Positions 43,053 through 51,801 of a DNA stretch of 64,000 nt are shown here, piece after piece. Where the stretch lies: positions 1 to 64,000 of the forward strand of contig NZ_BAGH01000119.1 in the NCBI RefSeq assembly GCF_000308715.1, given 5' to 3'. The notes beneath the pieces are model-generated. The model had not been told where the DNA came from. It was given only the letters and a program-made list of their open reading frames with translations, and searched no databases. The DNA is from Nocardia tenerifensis NBRC 101015. Lineage in GTDB: Bacteria > Actinomycetota > Actinomycetes > Mycobacteriales > Mycobacteriaceae. A program made the position numbers and the translations under genes. Position 1 is the first letter of the stretch, and each line of letters starts with the position of its first letter.

Positions 43053-43949
43053 ATGACGAACTCACGATCCGCAGCGGCACTGCGCCGCTTCGCCAGGCGG
43101 GTGCCGGATATCGCCGAGGTGCCGGGCGGCCGGCTGGTGGAGTTGCCGGGACGCGGCCGCACCTACGTGGTCGATATCGCCGGGCCCGCGGGCGCGCCCA
43201 CGCTGGTCCTCCTGCACGGCACGGGGTGCACCGCCTACCTCAACTGGTTTCCCGCGCTGGCCGCGCTGGCCGAGCGATACCGGGTGATCCTGTTCGACCA
43301 GCGCTGGCACGGCCGAGGCATCCGCTCCGAGCGGTTCACGGTGGACGACTGCGCCGACGATGTGATCGCCGTGCTCGACGCCCTGGACGTGGAACAGGCG
43401 GTGTGCGTGGGGTACTCGCTGGGCGGCGTGGTGAGTCTGGCTGCGGCACATCGGCACCCGGATCGGGTGAGCGGACTCGTGCTGTGCTCCACGCCCTATC
43501 GGTTCCAGGAGAAGTGGCGCGAGCGGGCCTTTCACCGAGCGTTCGGCGCCTTCGCCGACGCCGTCGGTCCCTATTCCTTCCGGCGCCTCGAGGAATTCGC
43601 CGGGCGGCTGCCCGAGCTGCCCGAGATCGCTTGGGCACCCGGCAGATTGGATCGCTGGGCGCTCACCGAGTTGCGCAGTACCAGCGGCTGGGCCATCGCC
43701 CAGGTGATCGGCGAGGTCGGTCGCTTCGACGCGACGGAGTGGCTGTCCACGCTGAAAATGCCTACCGCCGTGGTCATTACGACACAGGACCGCGCCATTC
43801 CCGTCTATCGGCAGTTGGAGATGGCGACAATGATCCCCGGGGCGAGCATCCATCTGCTCAAAGGTGGGCACGCGGCGTGCGTGCTGGAGGCGGATCTCTT
43901 CGTGCCCGCGCTGCTGGACGGCTGCGCGGCGGTCGCCGCGAGACTCTGA
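43053..43949 (+). CDS. Alpha/beta-hydrolase, KstR-associated
   Basis: A 298-residue hydrolase from an ATG after GGGAGGCGCG. The N-terminal basic stretch is followed by LVLLHGTGCTAYLNWFPALA (oxyanion loop), VILFDQRWHGRGI, VCVGYSLGGVVSLAAA (nucleophile Ser), a TTQDRAIPVY loop (Asp) and LKGGHAACVLEAD (His). The closest kinds are esterases or C-C hydrolases. The KstR-like palindrome just upstream suggests a link to sterol or lipid breakdown. The precise substrate is unknown. Confidence 0.87.
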   Translation: MTNSRSAAALRRFARRVPDIAEVPGGRLVELPGRGRTYVVDIAGPAGAPTLVLLHGTGCTAYLNWFPALAALAERYRVILFDQRWHGRGIRSERFTVDDCADDVIAVLDALDVEQAVCVGYSLGGVVSLAAAHRHPDRVSGLVLCSTPYRFQEKWRERAFHRAFGAFADAVGPYSFRRLEEFAGRLPELPEIAWAPGRLDRWALTELRSTSGWAIAQVIGEVGRFDATEWLSTLKMPTAVVITTQDRAIPVYRQLEMATMIPGASIHLLKGGHAACVLEADLFVPALLDGCAAVAARL

Positions 43950-43992
43950 GGCGCCTGTTCGGCGGCGGTGGCGAACAGGGCCTAGGCGGGTG

Positions 43993-45384
43993 TCAGCCCA
44001 ATTTTCGTGCGGCGGCCAGCAACTCGGCGACGACGTCGGGCACGGCGTCGGCGAGTTCGGTGATGTCGGGCACCAGCTCCTTGCAGGCGATGAAACCGAA
44101 GTCGAGGTCGCCGTTGTTCGAGATGACGGTCACCGTGAGTCCCGCGCCGTGAAAGACCGGGCCGAACGGGTACATACCGTCCACCCGCACGCCGAGGAAG
44201 TAGAGCGGTATCGGCGGCCCCGGCACATTCGACACCACGAGGTTGTGCACGACCGGGTGTCGCTCGGCCAGCTTCAGCGACGAGTACACCCGCGCCGCGA
44301 GCTGAAAGGTGTTCGGCGGGGCGTACTTCGACCAGTCCTGGAGGAAGTCCGCGCCGATGAGGTCGTGCTCCTCCTTCGCGCCCCGGTTGTCCTCGGCGAC
44401 CTGGCGCAGCCGCTGCACCGGGTCCGCGATATCGGTGCCCAGCCGCGCGAACAGTGTGGAGACCTTGTTGATGCCCGCGGTGTGCCGCGACGATTCGTGC
44501 ACGGAGACGGGCACCGACGCGATCAGCGAGCGGTCCGGCAGTTGGTCGTGCTTCTCCAGGTAGGCCCGCAGCACACCGGCGACGACGGTCAGCACGACGT
44601 CGTTGATTTTCACGCCGAACGCGGACCTGATCTCCTTGACGGCGTCGAGCTCGGCCTCGGTGAACGCCACCGCGCGATGCGGGGTGATGGCCAGGTTGAA
44701 CGGGGTGCGCGGCGCGGAGAACGGCAAGGCCATGCCCGCCTTGTCTTTACGCCGCCGCTGCGCGAAACCCGCCACCATCCCTAGGGTTTTCGGCACCATG
44801 CCGACGATGCCCGCCTTGGTCGGGAACTTCACCACCGCCTTGGCCAGCAACTGCCAGTCGTTCGGGCTCGGCTCCGGCCGCCACTGCTCCGCGGGCGGAG
44901 TCTTGGCCGCGTTCGGCTCCAGATCGCACAGGTGCATCATCATGTTGGTGCCGGTGATACCGTCCACGGCCGCGTGGTGGTACTTGCAGATCACCGCGAC
45001 CTTGCCGTCGGCGAGGCCCTCCACCACCGACATCTCCCAGAGCGGGCGGTCGCGATCCATCGGGCGGCTGGCGATGTCGCCGACCAACTCGGCCAGTTCG
45101 CGCCGGCCCGCCGGGGCGGCGATGCCGATTCGCCGAATGTGATAGTCGAGGTCGAAGTCGCGATCCTCGACCCAGACCGGGTGGTCGAGATTGAAGGGCA
45201 CCTCGTACACCCGCCTGCGCATCTGCGGGATCAGCGGTAGTCGCCGGCCAAGCTCGGTCTTGAACTTCTCGAAGGAGTAGTCCCCGGAACTGGGGTCGAG
45301 GATCAGCAGCGCGCAGACGTGCAGGTGCTGGGTTCCGGTTTCGAGGTAGAGAAAGCTGGCATCCAATCCGGTTAGTCGCTCCAT
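43993..45384 (-). CDS. Wax ester synthase/diacylglycerol O-acyltransferase (WS/DGAT)
   Basis: A 463-residue WS/DGAT from the ATG at 45384 (ERLTGLDASFLYLETGTQHL). The active-site HHxxxDG motif is KYHHAAVDGITGTNM near residue 135, with the C-terminal NVPGPPIPLYFLGVRVDGMY segment typical of the family. It uses acyl-CoA to make triacylglycerol or wax esters at the membrane. The KstR-like site lies 14 nt upstream of the ATG, in or beside the ribosome binding site, so a bound repressor could block translation or transcription initiation. Confidence 0.93.
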   Translation of the reverse strand: MERLTGLDASFLYLETGTQHLHVCALLILDPSSGDYSFEKFKTELGRRLPLIPQMRRRVYEVPFNLDHPVWVEDRDFDLDYHIRRIGIAAPAGRRELAELVGDIASRPMDRDRPLWEMSVVEGLADGKVAVICKYHHAAVDGITGTNMMMHLCDLEPNAAKTPPAEQWRPEPSPNDWQLLAKAVVKFPTKAGIVGMVPKTLGMVAGFAQRRRKDKAGMALPFSAPRTPFNLAITPHRAVAFTEAELDAVKEIRSAFGVKINDVVLTVVAGVLRAYLEKHDQLPDRSLIASVPVSVHESSRHTAGINKVSTLFARLGTDIADPVQRLRQVAEDNRGAKEEHDLIGADFLQDWSKYAPPNTFQLAARVYSSLKLAERHPVVHNLVVSNVPGPPIPLYFLGVRVDGMYPFGPVFHGAGLTVTVISNNGDLDFGFIACKELVPDITELADAVPDVVAELLAAARKLG

Positions 45385-45634
45385 AGCAATAGACTACTAG
45401 AACGCGTTCTAGTTTTGGGTCGAACCGGCGCGAGGTGGGTCACAGTCGACGGCTCTATTGTCAAGGGGGCTAACGGCATTGGGGGACATGTGTCCGGCAC
45501 GTGGTGTAGGCGCTTCGTGTTCAATCCGAGCGCTCGCCACATCTTTATGTAACCCGTGGTTGCATGTATGTGTATGCTCATTGCTACGGCCGTGAAGGAA
45601 GGCGTGCGACGACGTTGTCGCGGGAGGAGTGCCG
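45385..45634. promoter_or_regulatory. Divergent promoter with KstR-like operator
   Basis: This 250-nt gap separates the divergent WS/DGAT and PF10118 genes. A perfect 18-bp palindrome ACTAGAACGCGTTCTAGT lies at 45396-45413; its core TAGAACGCGTTCTA (45398-45411) fits the KstR motif. A GGGAGGAG ribosome binding site precedes the ATG at 45635. Confidence 0.75.
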
Positions 45635-46537
45635 ATGAAGCTACTTCGTAGAAGTGCGCGGCGTCCGGACATCGATCCGGGCGAGGTCGCGCTGCACGCG
45701 CGCAACGTGCGGTTCGACTGGGCCGGCACGCCGCTGCACTGGATGCCGAACGAGCCCATCGCCTCCCACCTGATCAACTCGCTGAACCTGTTGCTGCCCG
45801 AGGGTGAGCGCATGTTCTGCGCCACCTACGCCGAGGCGCTGCCGCTGGTGCAGGACGACAAGCTGCGCGAGGCCATGCTCGGCTTCATCGGCCAGGAGTC
45901 CATGCACGCGGAGACGCACGACAAGGTGCTGACCGAGGTGCTCGTCGCGCACGGCATCGATCCCGAGCCCTACGTCCGGCAGGCCGAGTATCTGTTCCGA
46001 AAGACATTGGGCCCCAAGGACAACGAGGGCATCCAGCGGCGTCAGACGCTGGTCGAGCGGCTGGCGTTCATCGCCTGCCTCGAGCATTTCTTCGCCTACC
46101 TCGGCGACTGGGTGCTCAACGCGGACCTGGAGAAGTTCGGCGCCGACCCGCGGATCGCGGACCTGTTCCGCTGGCACGGGGCCGAGGAGGTCGAGCATCG
46201 GCACGTCGCCCACGACGTCGCCGTCTACTTCGGGGTGGGCTATGTGCGGCGGGTGGCGATCATGACGCTCGTCTTCCCGATTTTCCTCACGCTGGTGGTG
46301 CGCGGCACCAAATTCATGGTGCACCAGGACTCTTCGTTGCCCGACCTCGGTTACCCGCGGCTGCTCACGCGCGTGTTCGGCGCGATGTGGCGAGGGGCGC
46401 TGCCCGGCGTGCCGTCGCTGCTGTGGAGCGCGCTGTCGACGGTCAAGCCCGGCTACGACCCCGAGTCGGTCGGGTCGACCGCGCAGGCGGTGGCCTATCT
46501 CGCGAAATCGCCTGCCGCGCAAGCGATCGCGTCGTGA
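45635..46537 (+). CDS. PF10118-type metal-dependent hydrolase
   Basis: A 300-residue protein from the ATG at 45635. The family's metal-binding pattern is visible: MLGFIGQESMHAETHDKVL, CLEHFFAYLGDWVLNADLEK and FRWHGAEEVEHRHVAHDVAV, with Glu and His pairs spaced like a ferritin-like di-iron site. The C-terminal third has one or two hydrophobic helices. It leads a same-strand run with the VanB-type reductase (65 nt gap) and EphD. It may be the oxygenase-like partner of that reductase. Confidence 0.85.
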   Translation: MKLLRRSARRPDIDPGEVALHARNVRFDWAGTPLHWMPNEPIASHLINSLNLLLPEGERMFCATYAEALPLVQDDKLREAMLGFIGQESMHAETHDKVLTEVLVAHGIDPEPYVRQAEYLFRKTLGPKDNEGIQRRQTLVERLAFIACLEHFFAYLGDWVLNADLEKFGADPRIADLFRWHGAEEVEHRHVAHDVAVYFGVGYVRRVAIMTLVFPIFLTLVVRGTKFMVHQDSSLPDLGYPRLLTRVFGAMWRGALPGVPSLLWSALSTVKPGYDPESVGSTAQAVAYLAKSPAAQAIAS

Positions 46538-46601
46538 GCATGCGTCGGCGACCGAAACCGATGCGGTGCATGGCAGTTCGAGGTCTGGGCGAGGTGGGAT
46601 C

Positions 46602-47708
46602 GTGAGCCTGCGGCCCGTTCCCGAACAGCTGCCCGCGGACCTGTTCGGCAAGCGCGCACCCGACCGCGCGGTGCGGGTGCTCGACGCGGTCGCCTCGGCG
46701 CGGCTGCGCTGGACCACGATGATCAACCGGCGTGACCTCGCGCCGCGCGTGGCCGATCATCGGCTCGCGCTGGTGGTGACCGGGCGCCGGATCGAGGCGC
46801 ACGACCAGGACGTGGTGAGCCTGCGGCTCGCCGCCCCGGATCGGCGGGAACTGCCGCCGTGGCGGCCCGGCGCGCATCTGGATCTCGAACTGCCCTCGGG
46901 GCGGCTGCGGCAGTACTCGCTGTGCGGCGATCCGGCCGACACGCGCTCCTATCGCATTGCGGTGCGGCGCATTCCGGACGGACTCGGCGGCTCGGTCGAG
47001 GTGCACGACGAGCTTCCGGCCGGCGCGCCGCTGACCGTGCGCGGGCCGCGCAACGCCTTCCCCTTCGCCGTGCCGGGTTATGGATCTCCGGCCGCCCGTC
47101 TGCATTTCATCGCCGGCGGCATCGGGATCACGCCGATCCTGCCGATGGCCAGGCTGGCGCGGCGGCTCGGCCTCGACTGGTCGATGGTGTACACTGGCCG
47201 CAACCGCGACACCATCCCGTTCCTCGACGAGATCGCCGGCTTCGGCGACCGGGTCACGGTGCGCACCGACGACGAGCACGGCCTCCCTGACGCCGCCGCG
47301 CTGCTACCCGGTGTCACGGCCGACACCGCCGTTTATTGCTGCGGGCCGACGCCGATGACGACGGCCGTAGCGGCGGCCGTGCGCGAAATGCCCGGCGTGG
47401 AACTGCATTCCGAGCGGTTCTCCCCGCCGCCGATCGTGAACGGCGTGCCGTTCGAGATCCAGTTCGCCTCCACCGGTGAGGTGGTGGAGGTGGCCGCGGA
47501 CCGCTCCGCCCTCGACACGATCCTGGCGTCGCGGCCGGATCGCCCCTACTCGTGCCGCCAGGGTTTCTGCCGCACCTGCAAGGTGCGGGTGCTCTCCGGC
47601 GAGCCGGAGCATCGCGAAACCGTGCTCACCCCAGCCGAACACGAGGCGGGCGAGATGCTCGTCTGCGTATCCCGCTCGCCCGGTGGGCGACTGGTGCTCG
47701 ATCTGTAA
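46602..47708 (+). CDS. VanB/PDR-type ferredoxin oxidoreductase
   Basis: A 368-residue reductase from a GTG at 46602. The flavin domain has LRQYSLCGDPADT (R-x-Y-S), the NAD(P)H domain GGIGITPILPMARL and YCCGPTPMTTAVAAAV, and the C-terminal 2Fe-2S domain YSCRQGFCRTCKVRVLSGEP with a distant Cys in MLVCVSRS. The Cys-x4-Cys-x2-Cys spacing is complete. It feeds electrons to an oxygenase, perhaps the PF10118 protein before it. The 25-nt gap to EphD supports one operon. Confidence 0.9.
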   Translation: MSLRPVPEQLPADLFGKRAPDRAVRVLDAVASARLRWTTMINRRDLAPRVADHRLALVVTGRRIEAHDQDVVSLRLAAPDRRELPPWRPGAHLDLELPSGRLRQYSLCGDPADTRSYRIAVRRIPDGLGGSVEVHDELPAGAPLTVRGPRNAFPFAVPGYGSPAARLHFIAGGIGITPILPMARLARRLGLDWSMVYTGRNRDTIPFLDEIAGFGDRVTVRTDDEHGLPDAAALLPGVTADTAVYCCGPTPMTTAVAAAVREMPGVELHSERFSPPPIVNGVPFEIQFASTGEVVEVAADRSALDTILASRPDRPYSCRQGFCRTCKVRVLSGEPEHRETVLTPAEHEAGEMLVCVSRSPGGRLVLDL

Positions 47709-47733
47709 CCCTATGGTCAGCAAGGAGAAACCG

Positions 47734-49509
47734 ATGACGACCAGCGAACCCGGGCTCGTGGCCGCCGAGCGGACGGTGCGCAGCGGCGAATTCGACCTCG
47801 CCGTCTACGAATACGGCGACCCGAGCGCCGAGACCGTGCTGCTGGTGCACGGCTGGCCGGACACCAACCACCTCTGGGACGCCGTGGTGCCGTTGCTCGC
47901 GCGGCGGTTCCACGTCGTCACCTACGACACCCGCGGGCACGGGCGATCCACCAGAACCCGGCGCACCGAGGACTTCCGGCTCGACGCGCTGGCGGAGGAC
48001 TTCTTCGCCGTCGCCGGCGCGGTCAGCCAGGACCGGCCGGTGCACGTGCTCGCGCACGACTGGGGCTCGGTGCAGGTGTGGGAGGCGGTGTGCGAGCCGC
48101 GCGCGGCCGAGCGGGTCGCGTCCTTCACCTCGGTGTCCGGCCCGAACCTCGACCACGTCGGAAACTGGATGCGCGACAGGCTTTCTCGGCCGACGCCGCG
48201 CAATGTCTGGCAGCCGTTCACGCAGGCGTTGTCCTCGGCCTACACGTTCTTCTTCATGACGCCGGGGCTACCGCGCGCGGTGTTCGGCCTGCTCGGCACC
48301 GAGCAGCGGTGGCAGCGGGTCGTCTCGATCATGAACGAGACGCCGCCGTCCAACGTGACGCTCGGACCCACGTTCCGTCAGGACATGGTCGACGGCTTGC
48401 TGATCTACCGGGCGAACATCGTGCAGCGCCTGCTCTCCCCGCGCGAGCGGCACACCGAGGTGCCGGTGCAGCTGATCGTCGCGGGGCGCGACGTCGCGGT
48501 CCGGCCCGCCGGGTACGACGACGAGCGCAAGTGGGTGCGGCGGCTGTGGCGCCGCGACGTGCCCGCCGGGCACTGGATGCCGTTCTCCCACCCCGAGTTG
48601 CTGGCCACCGCGACCACCGAGCTCATCGATACAATTAACGGGGCGGCTACGCCGCGCGGGCTGCGCCGAGCCGAAGTGGGCCGCAGCGCAAGACCTTTCG
48701 AGGATCGGCTGGTGGTGATCACCGGCGGCGGCAGCGGCATCGGCCGCGAGACGGCGCTCGCCCTGGCGCGCCAAGGCGCCGAGATCGTGCTGTCGGACAT
48801 CGATCTCGGTTCGGCCGAGCAGACCGCCGAGCTGATCGCCGCCGAACACGGTGTGGCGCACCCGTATCAGCTCGACGTGTCCGACGCGGACGCGGTGACG
48901 GCGCACGCCGGGATCGTGCTGGAAACCCATGGGGTGCCCGACATTCTGATCAATAACGCCGGAATCGGCCAGGCCGGTGGGTTCTTCGACACCTCGGCGG
49001 CGGAGTTCGACCGGGTCATGCGGATCAACCTCGGCGGGGTGGTGAACGGCTGCCGCGCCTTCGGTCCCGCGATGGCCGAGCGCGGACTGGGCGGGCACAT
49101 CGTCAACCTGTCCAGCATGGCGGCCTACACGCCGCAGCAGGGGTTCAGCGCGTACTCCACCAGCAAGTCGGCGGTGTTCATGTTCTCCGACTGCCTGCGC
49201 GCGGAACTGGCCGGCCGCGGGATCTCCGTGCACACCATCTGCCCCGGCATCGTGCACACCAATATCGTTGCCAACACGAGGTTCTCGGGCGTCAGCGCCG
49301 AGGAGGAGAAGCGCAAGCAGGAGCGTTACGACAACCTCTACCGGATGCGGCGCTACGGGCCGGAGAAGGTGGCCGAGCGGATCGTGCGGGCCGTGCGCAA
49401 GGACCGCAGCATCGTCCCGGTGACGCCGGAGGCGCGGTTGCAGTACCACGCCAGCAGGCTCGCGCCCGCGCTCGGCCGGTTCGTCGCGGCGCGGGTGAAA
49501 CTCACCTAG
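47734..49509 (+). CDS. ephD: EphD-like alpha/beta-hydrolase and SDR fusion
   Basis: A 591-residue fusion, nearly the length of EphD (Rv2214c, about 592). The ATG at 47734 follows AAGGAG at good spacing; an upstream ATG at 47713 would add seven residues. Residues 1-300 are an epoxide-hydrolase-type alpha/beta hydrolase: HGWPDTNHLWDAVVPLL, VLAHDWGSVQVWEAV with an Asp nucleophile, and HWMPFSHPELL. Residues 310-591 are an SDR: LVVITGGGSGIGRETAL, INNAGIGQAGG, VNLSSMAAYTPQQGFSAYST and SK. EphD is linked to mycolic-acid metabolism in mycobacteria. Confidence 0.93.
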   Translation: MTTSEPGLVAAERTVRSGEFDLAVYEYGDPSAETVLLVHGWPDTNHLWDAVVPLLARRFHVVTYDTRGHGRSTRTRRTEDFRLDALAEDFFAVAGAVSQDRPVHVLAHDWGSVQVWEAVCEPRAAERVASFTSVSGPNLDHVGNWMRDRLSRPTPRNVWQPFTQALSSAYTFFFMTPGLPRAVFGLLGTEQRWQRVVSIMNETPPSNVTLGPTFRQDMVDGLLIYRANIVQRLLSPRERHTEVPVQLIVAGRDVAVRPAGYDDERKWVRRLWRRDVPAGHWMPFSHPELLATATTELIDTINGAATPRGLRRAEVGRSARPFEDRLVVITGGGSGIGRETALALARQGAEIVLSDIDLGSAEQTAELIAAEHGVAHPYQLDVSDADAVTAHAGIVLETHGVPDILINNAGIGQAGGFFDTSAAEFDRVMRINLGGVVNGCRAFGPAMAERGLGGHIVNLSSMAAYTPQQGFSAYSTSKSAVFMFSDCLRAELAGRGISVHTICPGIVHTNIVANTRFSGVSAEEEKRKQERYDNLYRMRRYGPEKVAERIVRAVRKDRSIVPVTPEARLQYHASRLAPALGRFVAARVKLT

Positions 49510-49522
49510 CCGCGGCTGAGGC

Positions 49523-50035
49523 TCACTCAGCCACGGCGCGCAGCTCGGCCTCGATGGCCGCGACGCGCTCGGCGTCGACGCCCCACGGATGCTCGACGCC
49601 GACCCTGCGGTCCATGTCCCACAGCACGCAGGTCTCGTCCGGTTCGGCGACCAGCGACCACGCCACCACGGTGCGGCCGAGCTGCTCGCCCATCGAGCCG
49701 TGCGAAACCTTCGGCGGCCCAGCGCCTTCCGGGAAGTGATGCAGGAAGCGGCCGTAGGCGGTCCCGCAGAACGCGGCGTATCGCTCGGTGCAGAGGATGA
49801 ATCCGTGCCACGCCTCGTCCACGGCGTGCGAGGGCATGCCGATGACCCGTCCGTCGCGCATGGCCGCGCCGCAGCAGCGTAGCCACTGGCGTAGGCCGGT
49901 CTCCACGAGCTCCCGTGGCTGCCACGGCGAGGTCTTGTAGACGGCCTCGGGTAACTCCAGGGCGGCGACGGCGGCGTTGACGGCGGCGAGATCGATCGGT
50001 CGCTGCCGGGATCTGCGGAGGCGGAAAGACGGCAC
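49523..50035 (-). CDS. GRDP-like (DUF1399-type) protein, 170 aa
   Basis: A 170-residue protein. VDEAWHGFILCTERYAAFCG near residue 90 resembles the W-H-x-x-x and Y-x-x-F-C pattern of glycine-rich-domain-containing (GRDP) proteins, and it is followed by FLHHFPEGAGPP. The first 30 residues are basic. The next gene (50078, divergent) is a glycine/serine/cysteine-rich membrane protein. Actinobacterial pairs of this kind are common, with unknown role. Converges with EphD (13 nt). Confidence 0.6.
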   Translation of the reverse strand: MPSFRLRRSRQRPIDLAAVNAAVAALELPEAVYKTSPWQPRELVETGLRQWLRCCGAAMRDGRVIGMPSHAVDEAWHGFILCTERYAAFCGTAYGRFLHHFPEGAGPPKVSHGSMGEQLGRTVVAWSLVAEPDETCVLWDMDRRVGVEHPWGVDAERVAAIEAELRAVAE

Positions 50036-50077
50036 AGTTCACTGTACGCAGGCGCGAGGGGCCGTTACGGTTCATGG

Positions 50078-50473
50078 ATGGGTGAGATTCTCCTGCTTCT
50101 GGTGGTGCTTCTGGTGGTGCTGCTGGTCGTCGCGTCGCCGTTCCTGATCATCGGCGTGATCGTCCGGGCGGTGCGCGGCAGCAGGAGGCGGGTTCCGCCC
50201 CGCAGGGCGCGGCGCGGTGGTTACGGCGGGGGTTACGACAGCTCGGATCCGTACTGGGCGGCCGGGGGCGCGGGCTTCGCCGGGACGGATGCCGGGTCTT
50301 GTAGTGGCGGTTGGGATTCCGGGCACGGGGGAGGACACCACCATCATGGCGGTGGTCATCACGACAGTGGGGGTAGCAATTGCGGGGGTGGCAGTAGCTC
50401 GAGCTGTGGGGGTGGCAGCAGTTCCAGCTGCGGGGGAGGGAGCAGCAGTAGCTGTGGCGGCGGAAGCTCCTGA
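50078..50473 (+). CDS. Gly/Ser/Cys-rich membrane protein with 8-residue repeats
   Basis: A 131-residue protein. One N-terminal membrane helix (LLLLVVLLVVLLVVASPFLI) is followed by a basic stretch and a low-complexity region: a His/Gly stretch (HGGGHHHHGGGHHDSGG), then four near-perfect CGGGSSSS repeats. Such sequences may bind metal or cross-link, but no function is known. It is divergent from the GRDP-like gene by 42 nt, so the pair may share a promoter region. Repeat number may vary between strains. Confidence 0.75.
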   Translation: MGEILLLLVVLLVVLLVVASPFLIIGVIVRAVRGSRRRVPPRRARRGGYGGGYDSSDPYWAAGGAGFAGTDAGSCSGGWDSGHGGGHHHHGGGHHDSGGSNCGGGSSSSCGGGSSSSCGGGSSSSCGGGSS

Positions 50474-50513
50474 CGGCCGGGCGATTTCGCGCTGGGCATA
50501 ATCACTCGGCTTG

Positions 50514-50533
50514 ACCTCAACAATACTTGAGGT
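50514..50533 (+). promoter_or_regulatory. SoxR-like (MerR-type) operator-promoter
   Basis: ACCTCAACAATACTTGAGGT contains the 18-bp CCTCAA-N6-TTGAGG pattern of SoxR boxes. It lies between a TTGACC -35 (50511-50516) and a CATGCT -10 (50536-50541) with a 19-nt spacer, the long spacing used by MerR-type activators. The next gene is a quinone oxidoreductase, a known type of SoxR target in actinobacteria. Confidence 0.7.
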
Positions 50534-50541
50534 TCCATGCT

Positions 50542-50566
50542 TGTCCTGTCAGACGGAAACAGGACA
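50542..50566 (+). promoter_or_regulatory. Inverted repeat between the SoxR-like box and the oxidoreductase gene
   Basis: TGTCCTGT (50542-50549) pairs with ACAGGACA (50559-50566) around a 9-nt loop. It starts at or just after the likely transcription start, so it would fold as a 5'-leader hairpin or serve as a second operator. Confidence 0.4.
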
Positions 50567-50582
50567 GTGATGGAGGTTGGTC

Positions 50583-51590
50583 ATGCGGGCTGTGCAGGCA
50601 GTGGAATTCGGTGGACCCGAGGTGCTCACCATGCGTGAGGTGCCCGAGCCGGTCCCCGGGCCGGGCGAGGTGCTCGTCGACGTAGCCGCCGCCGACGTGA
50701 TGTTCCTGGACACCAGGCTGCGCAGCGGGTGGGGTGGCGAGTTCTTCCAGTTGGCGACGCCGTATGTGCCCGGCGGCGCGGTCGCCGGGGTGGTCGGTGC
50801 GGTGGGGGACGGCGTCGATCCGTCGTGGGTCGGCAAGCGCGTCACCACCGCCACCGCGGCCAGCAAGGTCGGCGGCGGCCAGCCGATCGGCGGTTACGCG
50901 GAGAAGGCACTGGCCAAGGCAGACGCGCTGACCGCCGTGCCCGAGGGCTTGAGCCTGGCCCAGGCCGTCGCGCTCGCGCACGACGGCAAGACGGCGCTCG
51001 CGGTGTTCGATCGTGCCGCGATCGAGCCGGGCGAGTGGGTGTTGATCACCGCGGCCGGCGGCGGCCTCGGCACCCTGCTGATCCAACTCGCGCGGGCCAC
51101 CGGGGCGCACGTCGTCGCGGCCGCGCGCGGGCGGGCCAAGCTGGCGCTCGCCGAACGCCTCGGCGCCGATGCCGTCGTGGACTACTCCGAACCGGGCTGG
51201 GCGGACAAGGCGCGGGCGGCGACCAGCGGAGCAGGCGCGAACGTGGTGTTCGACGGCGCGGGCGGCGCGCTGGGCGAGGCCGCGCTCGGGATCCTCGCGG
51301 ACAAGGGCCGCTTCCTCGGATACGGTGCCTCCGCAGGCGAATTCGCGTCCTTGGACGCCGACGCGGCGGCGGCGCGGGGCATCACCGTCTACAGCCTGTT
51401 CGACGTCGCCGACCCCGATACCGACTGGTCCGCGTTGGCCGACCGATCGCTGGCCGAGGCCGCGGCCGGGCGATTGGAAGTCGTGATCGGCCAGACGTTT
51501 CCGCTCGAGGACGCCGAAAGTGCGCACGCCGCCATCGAATCCAGGACCGCCGTCGGACGCACCCTGCTGACCATCGGATCCACCGTCTGA
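50583..51590 (+). CDS. Zinc-type alcohol dehydrogenase / quinone oxidoreductase
   Basis: A 335-residue MDR-superfamily protein from the ATG at 50583, after GGAGG. The N-terminal GroES-like part has GPGEVLVDVAAADVMFLDTR. The nucleotide-binding part has VLITAAGGGLGTLLIQLARA, GADAVVDYSE and VVFDGAGGALGEAALG. It lacks the Cys-rich zinc loop, so it belongs to the quinone oxidoreductase-like branch. The SoxR-like promoter 50 nt upstream suggests redox stress control. Confidence 0.9.
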   Translation: MRAVQAVEFGGPEVLTMREVPEPVPGPGEVLVDVAAADVMFLDTRLRSGWGGEFFQLATPYVPGGAVAGVVGAVGDGVDPSWVGKRVTTATAASKVGGGQPIGGYAEKALAKADALTAVPEGLSLAQAVALAHDGKTALAVFDRAAIEPGEWVLITAAGGGLGTLLIQLARATGAHVVAAARGRAKLALAERLGADAVVDYSEPGWADKARAATSGAGANVVFDGAGGALGEAALGILADKGRFLGYGASAGEFASLDADAAAARGITVYSLFDVADPDTDWSALADRSLAEAAAGRLEVVIGQTFPLEDAESAHAAIESRTAVGRTLLTIGSTV

Positions 51591-51644
51591 GACCTACCCT
51601 CGACCATCTAGCGGGCACCCTGGCTCGGCGCTAGGGTGCCTCGG

Positions 51645-51794
51645 GTGGAGACTCTGATCGTTGTCGGCGTAGTCCTGGCCGTGCTCGCGGTCGTCATCCT
51701 CGTCGTGCAAATCGCCAGCAGACCCCCGGCCGACGAGAGACGTTGGGGCAGGGACGATCCCGAGGACTACGACGACGACTACGAAGGCGACTGA
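51645..51794 (+). CDS. Small membrane protein (49 aa)
   Basis: A 49-residue frame from a GTG at 51645 (another GTG at 51636 adds three residues). One membrane helix (LIVVGVVLAVLAVVILVVQI) is followed by a Pro/Arg segment and a highly acidic tail (PEDYDDDYEGD). The composition fits small actinobacterial membrane proteins that are often missed. It ends 8 nt before the converging F420-type oxidoreductase gene. Confidence 0.55.
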   Translation: METLIVVGVVLAVLAVVILVVQIASRPPADERRWGRDDPEDYDDDYEGD

Positions 51795-51801
51795 GCCGGC
51801 G

